Below, one piece after another: positions 26,550-34,845 of a DNA stretch of 63,497 nt. Source of the stretch: Thiobacillus denitrificans (GTDB lineage Bacteria; Pseudomonadota; Gammaproteobacteria; Burkholderiales; Thiobacillaceae); contig DHHQ01000003.1 of the NCBI GenBank assembly GCA_002403375.1, forward strand, positions 176,008 to 239,504, written 5' to 3'. The stretch's first letter is position 1, and every line of letters begins with the position of its first letter. The notes under the pieces are model-generated. The model ran no database searches, was not told the origin of the DNA, and worked only from the letters and a program-made list of their open reading frames with translations. Both the position numbers and the translations under genes were made by a program.

Positions 26550-26872
26550 TTCGATTCGCCTTGCCGATTCGCTTTTTCGGTCAGCCCCGACAGCCCCTCG
26601 CGGCGCGCCAGCTCGTTCAGCACGTCGGACGGCGCGAGGCCCTTGTGTGCCAGCAGCACCAGGGTATGAAACCACAAATCGGCGACTTCGTAGATGATCT
26701 TTTCGGGCTGGTCGTCCTTCGCCGCCATCACGGTCTCGGTCGCTTCCTCGCCGATCTTCTTCAGGATCGCGTCGGTTCCCTTGGCGTAGAGCCTGGCGAC
26801 GTAGGAACTGTCGGGCGACGCCAGCTTGCGCGCTTCCAGCGTCTCGGCGAGGCGGTCGAGGATGTCGCTCAT
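26546..26872 (-). CDS. hisE: Phosphoribosyl-ATP pyrophosphatase
   Basis: Second step of histidine biosynthesis, hydrolysing PR-ATP to PR-AMP. 108 residues of the MazG-like all-alpha fold, with KIGEEATETVMAAK and YEVADLWFHTLVLL carrying the metal-binding acidic residues. It is a separate gene from hisI, as usual in betaproteobacteria. Both ends overlap neighbours by four bases. Confidence 0.95.
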   Translation of the reverse strand: MSDILDRLAETLEARKLASPDSSYVARLYAKGTDAILKKIGEEATETVMAAKDDQPEKIIYEVADLWFHTLVLLAHKGLAPSDVLNELARREGLSGLTEKANRQGESK

Positions 26873-27252
26873 TTGTAGATCTCGTCGGGGTTCTTGAGCA
26901 CTGGTGCGACAGTCACCCAGCGGCCGTCTTCCAGCTTCTGGAAGAAACACGAGCGGCGCCCGGTATGGCACGCGATGCCGCCCACCTGCTCGATCTTCAG
27001 CAGCACCACGTCGTTGTCGCAGTCGAGGCGGATCTCGCTGACGTTCTGCACGTGGCCGGATTCCTCGCCCTTGCGCCACAGCTTGCTGCGCGAGCGGGAA
27101 AAGTAGACGCCGCGGCCGGTGCGCGCGGTTTCTTCCAGCGCCTCGCGGTTCATCCAGGCGACCATGAGGATCTCGCCGCTGGCGGCATCCTGCGCGATCG
27201 CCGGCACCAGGCCCTGCGGGTCCCACTTCACGGCGTCGAGCCAGTCGCTCAC
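26869..27252 (-). CDS. hisI: Phosphoribosyl-AMP cyclohydrolase
   Basis: Opens the adenine ring of PR-AMP. 127 residues with the zinc/magnesium motifs DCDNDVVLLKIEQ and CHTGRRSCFF. Start GTG 27252, overlapping the hisF stop as GTGA. Confidence 0.95.
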   Translation of the reverse strand: MSDWLDAVKWDPQGLVPAIAQDAASGEILMVAWMNREALEETARTGRGVYFSRSRSKLWRKGEESGHVQNVSEIRLDCDNDVVLLKIEQVGGIACHTGRRSCFFQKLEDGRWVTVAPVLKNPDEIYK

Positions 27253-28004
27253 AGGCGCACCTCGATACCGTGCTGCTTCATGTATTTTTTTGCTTCTTCG
27301 ATGCCGTACTCGCCGAAATGGAAGATGCTCGCCGCCAGCACCGCGTCGGCGCGGCCTTCGCGCACGCCGTCGACCAGGTGCTGCAGGGTGCCGACGCCGC
27401 CGCTGGCGATGATCGGGATGTCGACCGCGTCGGAAATCGCGCGCGTCAGTTCGAGGTCGAAGCCGCTCTTGGTGCCGTCGCGATCCATCGACGTCAGCAG
27501 CAGCTCGCCCGCGCCCAGGCCTTCCATCTTCTTCGCCCACTCGATCGCGTCGAGGCCGGTGGCAGTGCGCCCGCCGTGGGTGAACACCTCCCAGTGGTCG
27601 CCGACGCGCTTGGCGTCGATCGCCACCACGATGCACTGGCTGCCGTAGCGGTCGGAGGCGTCCTTCACCAGCTGCGGGTTGGTCACCGCCGAGGTGTTGA
27701 TGCTGACCTTGTCGGCACCGGCGTTGAGCAGACGCTGCACGTCGGCGACCGCACGCACGCCGCCGCCGACCGTCAGCGGAATGAAGACCTCGGACGCGAC
27801 CGCCTCGATGATGTGGAGGATCAGGTCGCGGTTGTCGGAAGACGCCGTGATGTCGAGGAAAGTCAGTTCGTCGGCGCCCGCCTCGTTGTAGCGGCGGGCG
27901 ATCTCGACCGGGTCGCCGGCGTCCTGCAGTTCGACGAAGTTGACGCCCTTGACCACGCGGCCATTGGTGACGTCCAGGCAGGGAATGATGCGTTTGGCGA
28001 GCAT
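27249..28004 (-). CDS. hisF: Imidazole glycerol phosphate synthase cyclase subunit
   Basis: TIM-barrel cyclase subunit, 251 residues. It starts MLAKRIIPCLDV with catalytic Asp11 and carries the phosphate-binding glycine motifs (VGGGVRAV, IASGGVG). It works with HisH, which supplies ammonia. hisA lies 4 bases upstream. Confidence 0.97.
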   Translation of the reverse strand: MLAKRIIPCLDVTNGRVVKGVNFVELQDAGDPVEIARRYNEAGADELTFLDITASSDNRDLILHIIEAVASEVFIPLTVGGGVRAVADVQRLLNAGADKVSINTSAVTNPQLVKDASDRYGSQCIVVAIDAKRVGDHWEVFTHGGRTATGLDAIEWAKKMEGLGAGELLLTSMDRDGTKSGFDLELTRAISDAVDIPIIASGGVGTLQHLVDGVREGRADAVLAASIFHFGEYGIEEAKKYMKQHGIEVRL

Positions 28005-28008
28005 CGAA

Positions 28009-28764
28009 TCAGACGCCGAACACGCCGCCCGCCAGTTCGTCGGCGAGCTTCTGCGCCTCGGCGAAGTCCAGCGTGCCCTGGTAGATGGCGCGGCCGGTGA
28101 TCGCGCCGATGATGCCGTCCCGGGCGACGGTCGACAGCGCGCGAACGTCGTCGAGGTTGGTGACGCCGCCGCTGGCGATGACGGGAATCGACAGCGCCTG
28201 CGCCAGCCGCTGCGTGGCCTCGACGTTGACGCCCGTCAGCATGCCGTCGCGGCCGATGTCGGTATAGATGATGGCCTCGACGCCGTAGCCCTCGAAGCGC
28301 TTGGCGAGGTCGATCACATCGTGGCCGGTGAGCTTCGACCAGCCTTCGACCGCGACCTTGCCGTCCTTGGCGTCGAGTCCGACCATGACGTGGCCCGGGA
28401 AGGCGTCGCAGGCCTCGTGCAGGAAGCCGGGGTTCTTCACCGCGGCCGTGCCGATGATGACGTAGCGCACGCCGTCGTCGAGATAGCGCTCGATGGTGGC
28501 GAGGTCGCGGATGCCGCCGCCCAGCTGGACCGGCATCTCGTCGCCGACCGCGTCGACGATGGAACGGATCGCGGCATCGTTGACCGGCTTGCCGGCGAAC
28601 GCGCCGTTGAGGTCGACCAGGTGCAGGCGGCGCGCGCCCAGCTCCTTCCAGTGGCGGGCCATCGCCGCAGGGTCTTCGGAGAACACCGTGGCGCGGTCCA
28701 TCTCGCCCTGTTCCAGGCGCACGCAGTGGCCGTCTTTAAGGTCGATCGCGGGAATAATTAACAT
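28009..28764 (-). CDS. hisA: ProFAR isomerase
   Basis: TIM-barrel Amadori isomerase converting ProFAR to PRFAR. 251 residues beginning MLIIPAIDLKDGHCVRL with catalytic Asp8, and a second aspartate in YTDIGRDGML. Homologous to HisF, which follows it. Confidence 0.97.
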   Translation of the reverse strand: MLIIPAIDLKDGHCVRLEQGEMDRATVFSEDPAAMARHWKELGARRLHLVDLNGAFAGKPVNDAAIRSIVDAVGDEMPVQLGGGIRDLATIERYLDDGVRYVIIGTAAVKNPGFLHEACDAFPGHVMVGLDAKDGKVAVEGWSKLTGHDVIDLAKRFEGYGVEAIIYTDIGRDGMLTGVNVEATQRLAQALSIPVIASGGVTNLDDVRALSTVARDGIIGAITGRAIYQGTLDFAEAQKLADELAGGVFGV

Positions 28765-28795
28765 GGCTGATCAGCGGGTCGTACAGGTGAAAAAA

Positions 28796-29482
28796 TCAGG
28801 CGCAGGTCGCGCCGGACATGTCGCAGGCGGAGTCGGCCCCGCCCGGATTCCAGGTCACGAAATTGCCCAGCAGCGTCAATCCGGCATTCTGGCTCTTTTC
28901 CGGATGGAACTGCACCGCAAAGATGTTCCCCGACGCCACGGCGCAGGTGAACGGGAAGGGATAGTGCGAAAAGCCCGCGATCACGTCGGGCGTGGTCGGC
29001 TGCACGAAGTAGCTGTGGACGAAATAGAAGCGTTCCCCCTCCTCGATCCCCACCCACAGCGGGTGCGGCATCGCCTGGTGGACGTTGTTCCAGCCCATGT
29101 GCGGCACCTTGAGCTTGTCGCCCTTGATGTCGTGCATCGCCTCGTGCGGAAAACGCTGCACCGTGCCCGGCAGGATGCCGAGGCAGGGGGTGTCGCCTTC
29201 CTCGCTGTGCTCGAACAGCACCTGCATGCCCATGCAGATGCCGAGGAAAGGCTTGCTGTGGGCGGCGTCGATGATCACCTGGCGCAGGCCGCGCGCGTCG
29301 ATCTCGCGCAGGCAATCGGGCGCCGCGCCCTGCCCCGGGAACACCACGCGACCGGCTTCGGCGATCACCTTGGGATCGGAGGTCACCACCACGCTGGCGG
29401 CGGGCGCCACGTGCTCGATCGCCTTCGACACCGAGCGCAGGTTGCCCATGCCGTAGTCGATGACTGCGATGTCGACGCTCAC
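28796..29482 (-). CDS. hisH: Imidazole glycerol phosphate synthase glutaminase subunit
   Basis: Class I glutamine amidotransferase, 228 residues, catalytic Cys83 (GICMGMQ), His193 and Glu195 (QFHPEKS). The C-terminus runs about 15 residues past the usual LLGNFVTWNP end and contains two cysteines. Start GTG 29482 overlaps the hisB stop (GTGA). Confidence 0.96.
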   Translation of the reverse strand: MSVDIAVIDYGMGNLRSVSKAIEHVAPAASVVVTSDPKVIAEAGRVVFPGQGAAPDCLREIDARGLRQVIIDAAHSKPFLGICMGMQVLFEHSEEGDTPCLGILPGTVQRFPHEAMHDIKGDKLKVPHMGWNNVHQAMPHPLWVGIEEGERFYFVHSYFVQPTTPDVIAGFSHYPFPFTCAVASGNIFAVQFHPEKSQNAGLTLLGNFVTWNPGGADSACDMSGATCA

Positions 29483-30066
29483 AGCGCACCCTTCGTCGAA
29501 GGCAGCACGTCGCCCATGCGCGGGTCGGCCTCCACCGCCATGCGCAGCGCGCGGCCGAAGGCCTTGAAGATCGTCTCGGCCTGGTGGTGAGCGTTGATGC
29601 CGCGCAGGTTGTCGATATGCAGCGTGACCCCGGCGTGGTTGACGAAGCCGCGGAAGAATTCGAGGAACAGGTCGACGTCGAATTCGCCGATGCGCGCGCG
29701 CGTGTAGTCGACGTGGTATTCGAGTCCGGGGCGGCCCGACAGGTCGACCACCACGCGCGACAGCGCCTCGTCGAGCGGCACGTAGGCGTGGCCGTAGCGG
29801 CGGATGCCCTTCTTGTCGCCGAGCGCCCTGGCGAAGGCCTGGCCAAACGTAATACCCGTGTCCTCGACCGTATGGTGGGCGTCGATGTGCAGGTCGCCCT
29901 GGGCCGCGATGTCGAGGTCGATCAGGCCGTGGCGCGCGATCTGGTCGAGCATGTGGTCGAGGAAGGGCACGCCGGTCGCGAGCTTGGAAACGCCGGTGCC
30001 GTCGAGGTTGAGGCTGACCGTGATCTGGGTTTCTAGGGTGTTGCGGCTGACTTGTGCGGTGCGCAT
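29479..30066 (-). CDS. hisB: Imidazoleglycerol-phosphate dehydratase
   Basis: Monofunctional 195-residue dehydratase with the two manganese-binding DAHHTVED and NAHHQAETIFKAFGRA motifs. It lacks the phosphatase domain of enterobacterial HisB, so histidinol phosphatase must be encoded elsewhere. Confidence 0.97.
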   Translation of the reverse strand: MRTAQVSRNTLETQITVSLNLDGTGVSKLATGVPFLDHMLDQIARHGLIDLDIAAQGDLHIDAHHTVEDTGITFGQAFARALGDKKGIRRYGHAYVPLDEALSRVVVDLSGRPGLEYHVDYTRARIGEFDVDLFLEFFRGFVNHAGVTLHIDNLRGINAHHQAETIFKAFGRALRMAVEADPRMGDVLPSTKGAL

Positions 30067-30115
30067 GACGTCGGAAATTAAGGCTTTAGGGGATTCTAGC
30101 AGGCGACTATTGTTT

Positions 30116-31174
30116 TCAGCACAGCGCCTTCAACGCGGCGAGCAGCGCGTCGCACTGTTCGTCGGTTCCGACCGTGATGCGCAGGAACGGGGCGATCCGC
30201 GCCGGGTTCCTGAAGTGGCGCACGATGATGCTGCGCTCGCGCAGGCGAGCAGCCAGCTCGGCGCCGTCGTGCACCGGATGGCGCGCGAAGATGAAATTGG
30301 CCGCGGACGGCAGCACCTCGAAGCCCATGCCTTCCATTTCGCTTACCAGCCGGGTGCGGGTCGCCACGACCTTCGCGCAAATCGACTCGAAATACGCATG
30401 GTCCTGCATCGAGGCCAGCGCGCCGGCCTGGGCGAAGCGGTCGAGCGGATACGAGTTGAAGCTGTCCTTGACCCGGACCAGCGCCTCGATCAGGTGCGCC
30501 TGGCCGATCGCGTAGCCGACGCGCAGGCCGGCCAGCGCGTGCGACTTCGACAGCGTGCGCACGACCAGCAGTTGCGGATGGCGCGCGACCAGTCCCACCG
30601 CCGATTCGCCGCCGAAGTCGATGTAGGCCTCGTCGATCACCACTACCGAATCCCGGTTGCCGGCCAGCAGGCGCTCGATCTCGGCGAGCGCGAGCAGGCG
30701 CCCGGTCGGCGCATTGGGATTGGGGAAGATCACCCCGCCGTTGGGCGCCAGATAGTCGTCGACGCGGATTTCGAAGCCGTCGGTGAGCGGAACCGTGCGG
30801 TGCGCGATCTCGTAAAGCCCGCAGTAGACCGGATAGAAGCTGTAGGTGATGTCGGGGAACAGGATCGGACGCTCGTGCTTGAGAAGCGCCAGGAAGACGT
30901 GTGCCAGCACCTCGTCGGAGCCGTTGCCGACGAACACCTGATCCGCCGTCACGCCGTGATACGCGGCGATGCCTTCGCGCAAACGGTCCGAGTTGGGATC
31001 GGGATACAGGCGCAGCGTCTCGGCGGCCTCGGCGCGCAGCGCGTCGAGCACCTTCGGGCTGGGCGCGTAGGGATTCTCGTTGGTGTTGAGCTTGACCAGG
31101 TTGGCGAGCTTGGGCTGCTCGCCCGGCACGTAGGGCGTCAGGCCGTGGACCACGGCGCTCCAGTACCGGCTCAT
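30116..31174 (-). CDS. hisC: Histidinol-phosphate aminotransferase
   Basis: PLP-dependent class I/II aminotransferase, 352 residues. The PLP lysine is Lys210 (TLSKSHALAGLRVG); LNTNENPY and the IDEAYIDF aspartate are conserved. It lies 13 bases after hisD and 49 bases before hisB. Confidence 0.96.
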   Translation of the reverse strand: MSRYWSAVVHGLTPYVPGEQPKLANLVKLNTNENPYAPSPKVLDALRAEAAETLRLYPDPNSDRLREGIAAYHGVTADQVFVGNGSDEVLAHVFLALLKHERPILFPDITYSFYPVYCGLYEIAHRTVPLTDGFEIRVDDYLAPNGGVIFPNPNAPTGRLLALAEIERLLAGNRDSVVVIDEAYIDFGGESAVGLVARHPQLLVVRTLSKSHALAGLRVGYAIGQAHLIEALVRVKDSFNSYPLDRFAQAGALASMQDHAYFESICAKVVATRTRLVSEMEGMGFEVLPSAANFIFARHPVHDGAELAARLRERSIIVRHFRNPARIAPFLRITVGTDEQCDALLAALKALC

Positions 31175-31187
31175 CGGAACGACCGGC

Positions 31188-32492
31188 TCACTTGTGCTTC
31201 AGCCGGTATTCGGCCGAACGCGCGTGCGCCTGCAGGCCTTCGCCGTAGGCGAGCGTCGCGGCGATCCGTCCCAGCGTCTGCGCCCCGGCTTCCGAGACGT
31301 GGATCAGGCTGCTGCGCTTCTGGAAGTCGTACACGCCGAGCGGCGACGAGAAGCGCGCGGTGCGCGAGGTCGGCAGCACATGGTTGGGGCCGGCGCAGTA
31401 GTCGCCGAGCGACTCGCAGGTGTTCTTGCCCATGAAGATCGCGCCCGCGTGGCGCAGCTTCGGCAGCATCGAATCGGGGTCGGCGACCGAGAGCTCGAGG
31501 TGCTCGGGCGCGATGAAGTTCGAGATCGCCGCCGCGTCGTCGAGGTCGCGCGTCTTGATCAGTGCGCCGCGGTTGGTGAGCGAGGTGCGGATCACCTCGC
31601 TGCGCGGCATCTCGGCGATCAGCGTGTCGATCGCGGCCGCGACCGCGTCGAGGTAGGCCGCGTCGGGCGACAGCAGGATCGACTGCGCCATCTCGTCGTG
31701 CTCGGCCTGCGAGAACAGATCCATCGCGACCCACTCGGCGGGCGTGGCGCCGTCGGCGATCACCAGGATTTCCGAGGGCCCCGCGATCATGTCGATGCCG
31801 ACGGTGCCGAACACGCGGCGCTTGGCGGCGGCGACGTAGGCGTTGCCGGGGCCGACGATCTTGTCGACCTGGGGCACGGTCGCGGTGCCGTAGGCGAGCG
31901 CGGCCACCGCCTGCGCGCCGCCGATGGTGAACACGCGATCGACGCCGGCGATCGCGGCAGCGGCCAGCACCAGCTGGTTCTGCTCGCCGCCCGGTGTCGG
32001 CACGACCATGATCAGTTCGCCCACGCCCGCCACCTTGGCCGGGATCGCGTTCATCAGCACCGACGACGGATACGCCGCCTTGCCGCCCGGCACGTAGAGG
32101 CCGACGCGATCGAGCGGGGTCACCTGCTGCCCCAGCACGGTGCCGTCGTCCTCGGTGTAGGTCCACGAGCCCTGCACCTGCTTCTCGTGGTAGCGGCGCA
32201 CGCGGTCTGCCGCGGCTTCGAGCGCCTGGCGGGTGTCGGCGGGCAGCCCCTCCAACGCGGCCTGCAACTGCGCGGGGGTCAGCTCCAGGCTGGCCAGCGA
32301 GGCTGCGGGAAGGCGGTCGAAGCGCTCGGTGTATTCGAGCACTGCCGCGTCGCCGCGCGTCCTGACGTCGTGCAGGATCGCGGCCACCGTCTGTTCGATG
32401 GCGGCGTCGGCAGCGTCATCGAACTGCAACAGGCGGGCGAGACGGGCCTGGAAATCAGGCTGCGCGCTATCGAGGCGGGTGAGCGTAACCAA
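31188..32492 (-). CDS. hisD: Histidinol dehydrogenase
   Basis: Last two steps of histidine synthesis with NAD+. 434 residues, with the signature region around VDKIVGPGNAYVAAAKRR, MIAGPSEI, and the zinc-ligand region QAEHDE. I choose TTG 32492 because AGGAG lies 6 bases upstream and the protein then begins (M)VTLTRLDS; the reading frame continues upstream without a better start. First gene of the his operon here; hisG is not present. Confidence 0.93.
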   Translation of the reverse strand: MVTLTRLDSAQPDFQARLARLLQFDDAADAAIEQTVAAILHDVRTRGDAAVLEYTERFDRLPAASLASLELTPAQLQAALEGLPADTRQALEAAADRVRRYHEKQVQGSWTYTEDDGTVLGQQVTPLDRVGLYVPGGKAAYPSSVLMNAIPAKVAGVGELIMVVPTPGGEQNQLVLAAAAIAGVDRVFTIGGAQAVAALAYGTATVPQVDKIVGPGNAYVAAAKRRVFGTVGIDMIAGPSEILVIADGATPAEWVAMDLFSQAEHDEMAQSILLSPDAAYLDAVAAAIDTLIAEMPRSEVIRTSLTNRGALIKTRDLDDAAAISNFIAPEHLELSVADPDSMLPKLRHAGAIFMGKNTCESLGDYCAGPNHVLPTSRTARFSSPLGVYDFQKRSSLIHVSEAGAQTLGRIAATLAYGEGLQAHARSAEYRLKHK

Positions 32493-32534
32493 GGGACTCC
32501 TGCTTGCGGACACGTGAATGTAGGGAATGCGCGG

Positions 32535-32540
32535 ATTGTA
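32535..32540 (-). promoter_or_regulatory. Possible -10 of the his operon
   Basis: Minus strand TACAAT 43 bases before the hisD start, with a weak -35 region. A GC-rich dyad (CGCCGC/GCGGCG) lies just upstream. Confidence 0.35.
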
Positions 32541-32608
32541 CCGTTTTTTGGGGCATCGCCGCGTCCGGGGCGGCGTTCCCGGGCAAAAAGTCATACCGAT
32601 TCCGGATA

Positions 32609-32638
32609 TTAGACAAAGTCCAGATCCGTGTTTATTAT
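32609..32638 (+). promoter_or_regulatory. Probable promoter of the Fur-family gene
   Basis: TTAGAC (32609-32614), an 18-base spacer and TATTAT (32633-32638). A perfect palindrome ATGTT-GA-AACAT (32637-32648) overlaps its downstream edge and could be an operator. If used, the transcript has almost no leader before ATG 32649. Confidence 0.5.
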
Positions 32639-32648
32639 GTTGAAACAT

Positions 32649-33059
32649 ATGGATTACACGCGCGACAACATGGCCGGGCTGCTGCGCAGCCACGACATCA
32701 ATCCGACCCACCAGCGGATCGAGATCGCGCACGCGCTGTTTTCGCGTCAGGAGCACCTGTCGGCCGACCAGGTCATGGCGATCGTCAACACGCGCCACTC
32801 AGAGACCTCCAAGGCCACCGTCTACAACACGCTCAAGCTCTTCCTCGAAAAGGGCCTGGTGCGCGAGGTCATCGTCGATCCGAGCAAGGTGTTCTACGAC
32901 CCCAACACCAGCCCGCACCACCACCTCTACGAGGTCGACAGCGGCAAGCTGTCGGACATCGATGCCGGCCACGTGCAGATCTCCGGCCTGCCCCCGCTTC
33001 CCGAGGGCATGGTGACCGAGGGCATCGACCTCATCGTGCGCGTCCGCCGCAACGGCTGA
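32649..33059 (+). CDS. Fur-family transcriptional regulator, Irr/PerR-like
   Basis: With start ATG 32649 the protein has 136 residues; GTG 32628 or ATG 32637 would add up to seven. It has the Fur winged-helix domain (THQRIEIAHALF, TVYNTLKLFLEKGLV recognition helix) and the dimerisation-domain histidine cluster SPHHHLYEVDSGKLSDID. The protein has no cysteine, so the CxxC structural zinc sites of Fur are missing. The HHH cluster and the tail EGIDLIVRVRR resemble Irr, the haem-linked iron regulator. It is divergent from hisD. Target and ligand are inferred only. Confidence 0.85.
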   Translation: MDYTRDNMAGLLRSHDINPTHQRIEIAHALFSRQEHLSADQVMAIVNTRHSETSKATVYNTLKLFLEKGLVREVIVDPSKVFYDPNTSPHHHLYEVDSGKLSDIDAGHVQISGLPPLPEGMVTEGIDLIVRVRRNG

Positions 33060-33076
33060 CGCCCTGCCCGCTGCCG

Positions 33077-33385
33077 ATGAAGCGGGTCCACATCGCCCCC
33101 ACCCTGCTGGACGCCCAGCTCGCCGCGGACGCCCTTTCCAGCCTCGGCATCGCCACCCACATTTTCAACGCCAACGCCGCCGGCGCGCTGGGCGAGGTTC
33201 CCTTCATGCAGGCGCAGCCCGAGGTCTGGGTCGAGGACGACGCCCAGGCGGCGCGCGCGCGCGAGGCACTCGCCGGGCTGCTCGACGCGCCGGCGCGCGC
33301 AGAGAAGGTCTGCCCGCGCTGCGGCGAAGTCAATCCGGGGAATTTCCTGAGCTGCTGGCAGTGCGGCGGCGCACTGGCCGCCTGA
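33077..33385 (+). CDS. DUF2007-type protein with C-terminal zinc ribbon
   Basis: 102 residues. The N-terminal part (VHIAPTLLDAQLAADALSS) resembles the DUF2007 putative signal-transducing domain, and the end carries two CxxC pairs (CPRCGEVNPGNFLSCWQCG), a likely zinc ribbon. It follows the Fur-like gene by 17 bases and is probably cotranscribed. Function unknown. Confidence 0.75.
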   Translation: MKRVHIAPTLLDAQLAADALSSLGIATHIFNANAAGALGEVPFMQAQPEVWVEDDAQAARAREALAGLLDAPARAEKVCPRCGEVNPGNFLSCWQCGGALAA

Positions 33386-33393
33386 GACGCGTC

Positions 33394-33744
33394 CTATTTG
33401 CGCTCGTCGAGGTGAAGCTGGTACTGGCGCGCGAAGATCCGCTCGAGTTCGTCGATCGCCTCGTGCGCCGGCACGCCGTGGATGAGGTGGCGCGTCATCT
33501 GCGCCGACGCCTCGTGGAAGATCTTGTTGCGCTCCAGCATCGGATAGGTCTGCATCAGGCGCTGGATCGCCTTGACGACGTTTTCCTTTGCGGGCCGCGG
33601 GATCGGCAGCGGTTCTGCCGGCGGCGCCGCAGCCGTCTCGGCCCCCTCCTTGCCGGCGAGAAACTCGGCGTAGTCGAGCAGGGCCTGCTGGCGCGCTTCC
33701 GAAAGCGAGCGGAAGACCGACAGCAGACGCTTGCTGTCGCGCAT
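33394..33744 (-). CDS. Conserved hypothetical protein downstream of LysR gene
   Basis: 116 residues. The start (LLSVFRSLSEARQQALLDYAEFL) recalls DUF2281-type short helical proteins; the rest is helical with a Pro-rich linker (residues 39-52). ATG 33744 overlaps the LysR-gene stop by one base, so the two are coupled and it may modulate or accompany that regulator. No catalytic motif seen. Confidence 0.7.
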   Translation of the reverse strand: MRDSKRLLSVFRSLSEARQQALLDYAEFLAGKEGAETAAAPPAEPLPIPRPAKENVVKAIQRLMQTYPMLERNKIFHEASAQMTRHLIHGVPAHEAIDELERIFARQYQLHLDERK

Positions 33745-34688
33745 CAGCGGGCGCGCCCCTTGGTCGGGCGCTTCAGCGGCGTGACGTCGACGTTGCACTG
33801 CTGGAACTTGTTCTCGACGAAGCTGATGAACGCGTCGAGCAGCTTGCTGCGGAATTTCTCGGGCGCGTAGACCATCGACAGCTCGCGCGTCAGCCGCGGG
33901 TTCAGCGGCACCGCGACCAGCGTGCCGAGCTGGATTTCCTTGGTGACGGTGGAGGCCGACATGATGGCGACGCCGAGGTTGGCCTCGACCGCGCCCTTGA
34001 TCGCCTCGCGGCTGCCGAGCTCCATTTCGATGTGCAGGTCGTCGGGATTGACGCCGTTGCCCTTGAAGAAGTCGTCGACCACCTCGCGCGTGCCCGAGCC
34101 GAGCTCGCGCGACACGTAGGGCTGCTCGGCGATCTCCTGGGCGTTCACGCTCGAGCGCGACGCCAGCGTGTTGTGCGGCGAGCAGATCATCACTAGTTCG
34201 TCCTCGCAGCACGCCAGCGTGGTGAGGGTGGGGTTGTGCGAAGGCGCCTCGATCAGGCCGACGTCGAGCGAATGGTCGGCGACCTTGGCCGCGACGGTTT
34301 CCGAGTTGGCGACGGTGAGGCGCGCCTGCACCTGCGGGAAGCGCTCCTTGAATTCGCCGAGGATGCGCGGCAGTTGGTATTCGGCGATGGTGGTCGACGC
34401 GCCGATCATCAGGGGGCCGGTCACCTGGCCGGTGAGTTCGCCGACGCGCGCCTCCATCTCGGCGGTCAGCGACAGGATGCGGTCGGCGTAGCCCAGCACG
34501 AGGTCGCCCGCCGGCGTCAGCGAGATCTTGCCATGGCTGCGCTCGAACAGGCGGGTGTTGAAATGCTCTTCGAGCTGCTTGACCTGGAACGTCACCGCAG
34601 GCTGCGTCATGTAAAGGATATCCGCAGCTTTGGTGAAGCTGAGCTGCTTGGCGACAGTGTAGAATACTTGCAGTCTGCGGTCGGCCAT
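33744..34688 (-). CDS. LysR-family transcriptional regulator
   Basis: 314 residues: N-terminal winged helix-turn-helix (FTKAADILYMTQPAVTFQVKQ) and a periplasmic-binding-protein-like effector domain from about residue 90. The sequence is close to the CysL/YeiE/CbbR branch. Target genes cannot be read from the sequence; the divergent neighbour is lplT-like. Confidence 0.93.
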   Translation of the reverse strand: MADRRLQVFYTVAKQLSFTKAADILYMTQPAVTFQVKQLEEHFNTRLFERSHGKISLTPAGDLVLGYADRILSLTAEMEARVGELTGQVTGPLMIGASTTIAEYQLPRILGEFKERFPQVQARLTVANSETVAAKVADHSLDVGLIEAPSHNPTLTTLACCEDELVMICSPHNTLASRSSVNAQEIAEQPYVSRELGSGTREVVDDFFKGNGVNPDDLHIEMELGSREAIKGAVEANLGVAIMSASTVTKEIQLGTLVAVPLNPRLTRELSMVYAPEKFRSKLLDAFISFVENKFQQCNVDVTPLKRPTKGRAR

Positions 34689-34845
34689 TAAACCCCGTCC
34701 CTGGGTCAGAAAAGTTTTTTATTCAATCACAATCCCGCCCGTGTTGAAACATTCCGATCGCCAGAGCGTTGTATTCGCTGAATTTCCTGCGGCGGTCGGG
34801 TCCCGGCCCCGCGCACTCCCCCGCCGACCGTAACCGGGCGTTCCC

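Noticed and set aside
32492..32798. N-terminal extension of hisD in the open frame to 32798
   Set aside because: Runs through the divergent Fur-family promoter and start, has no homology, and TTG 32492 has a good ribosome-binding site.
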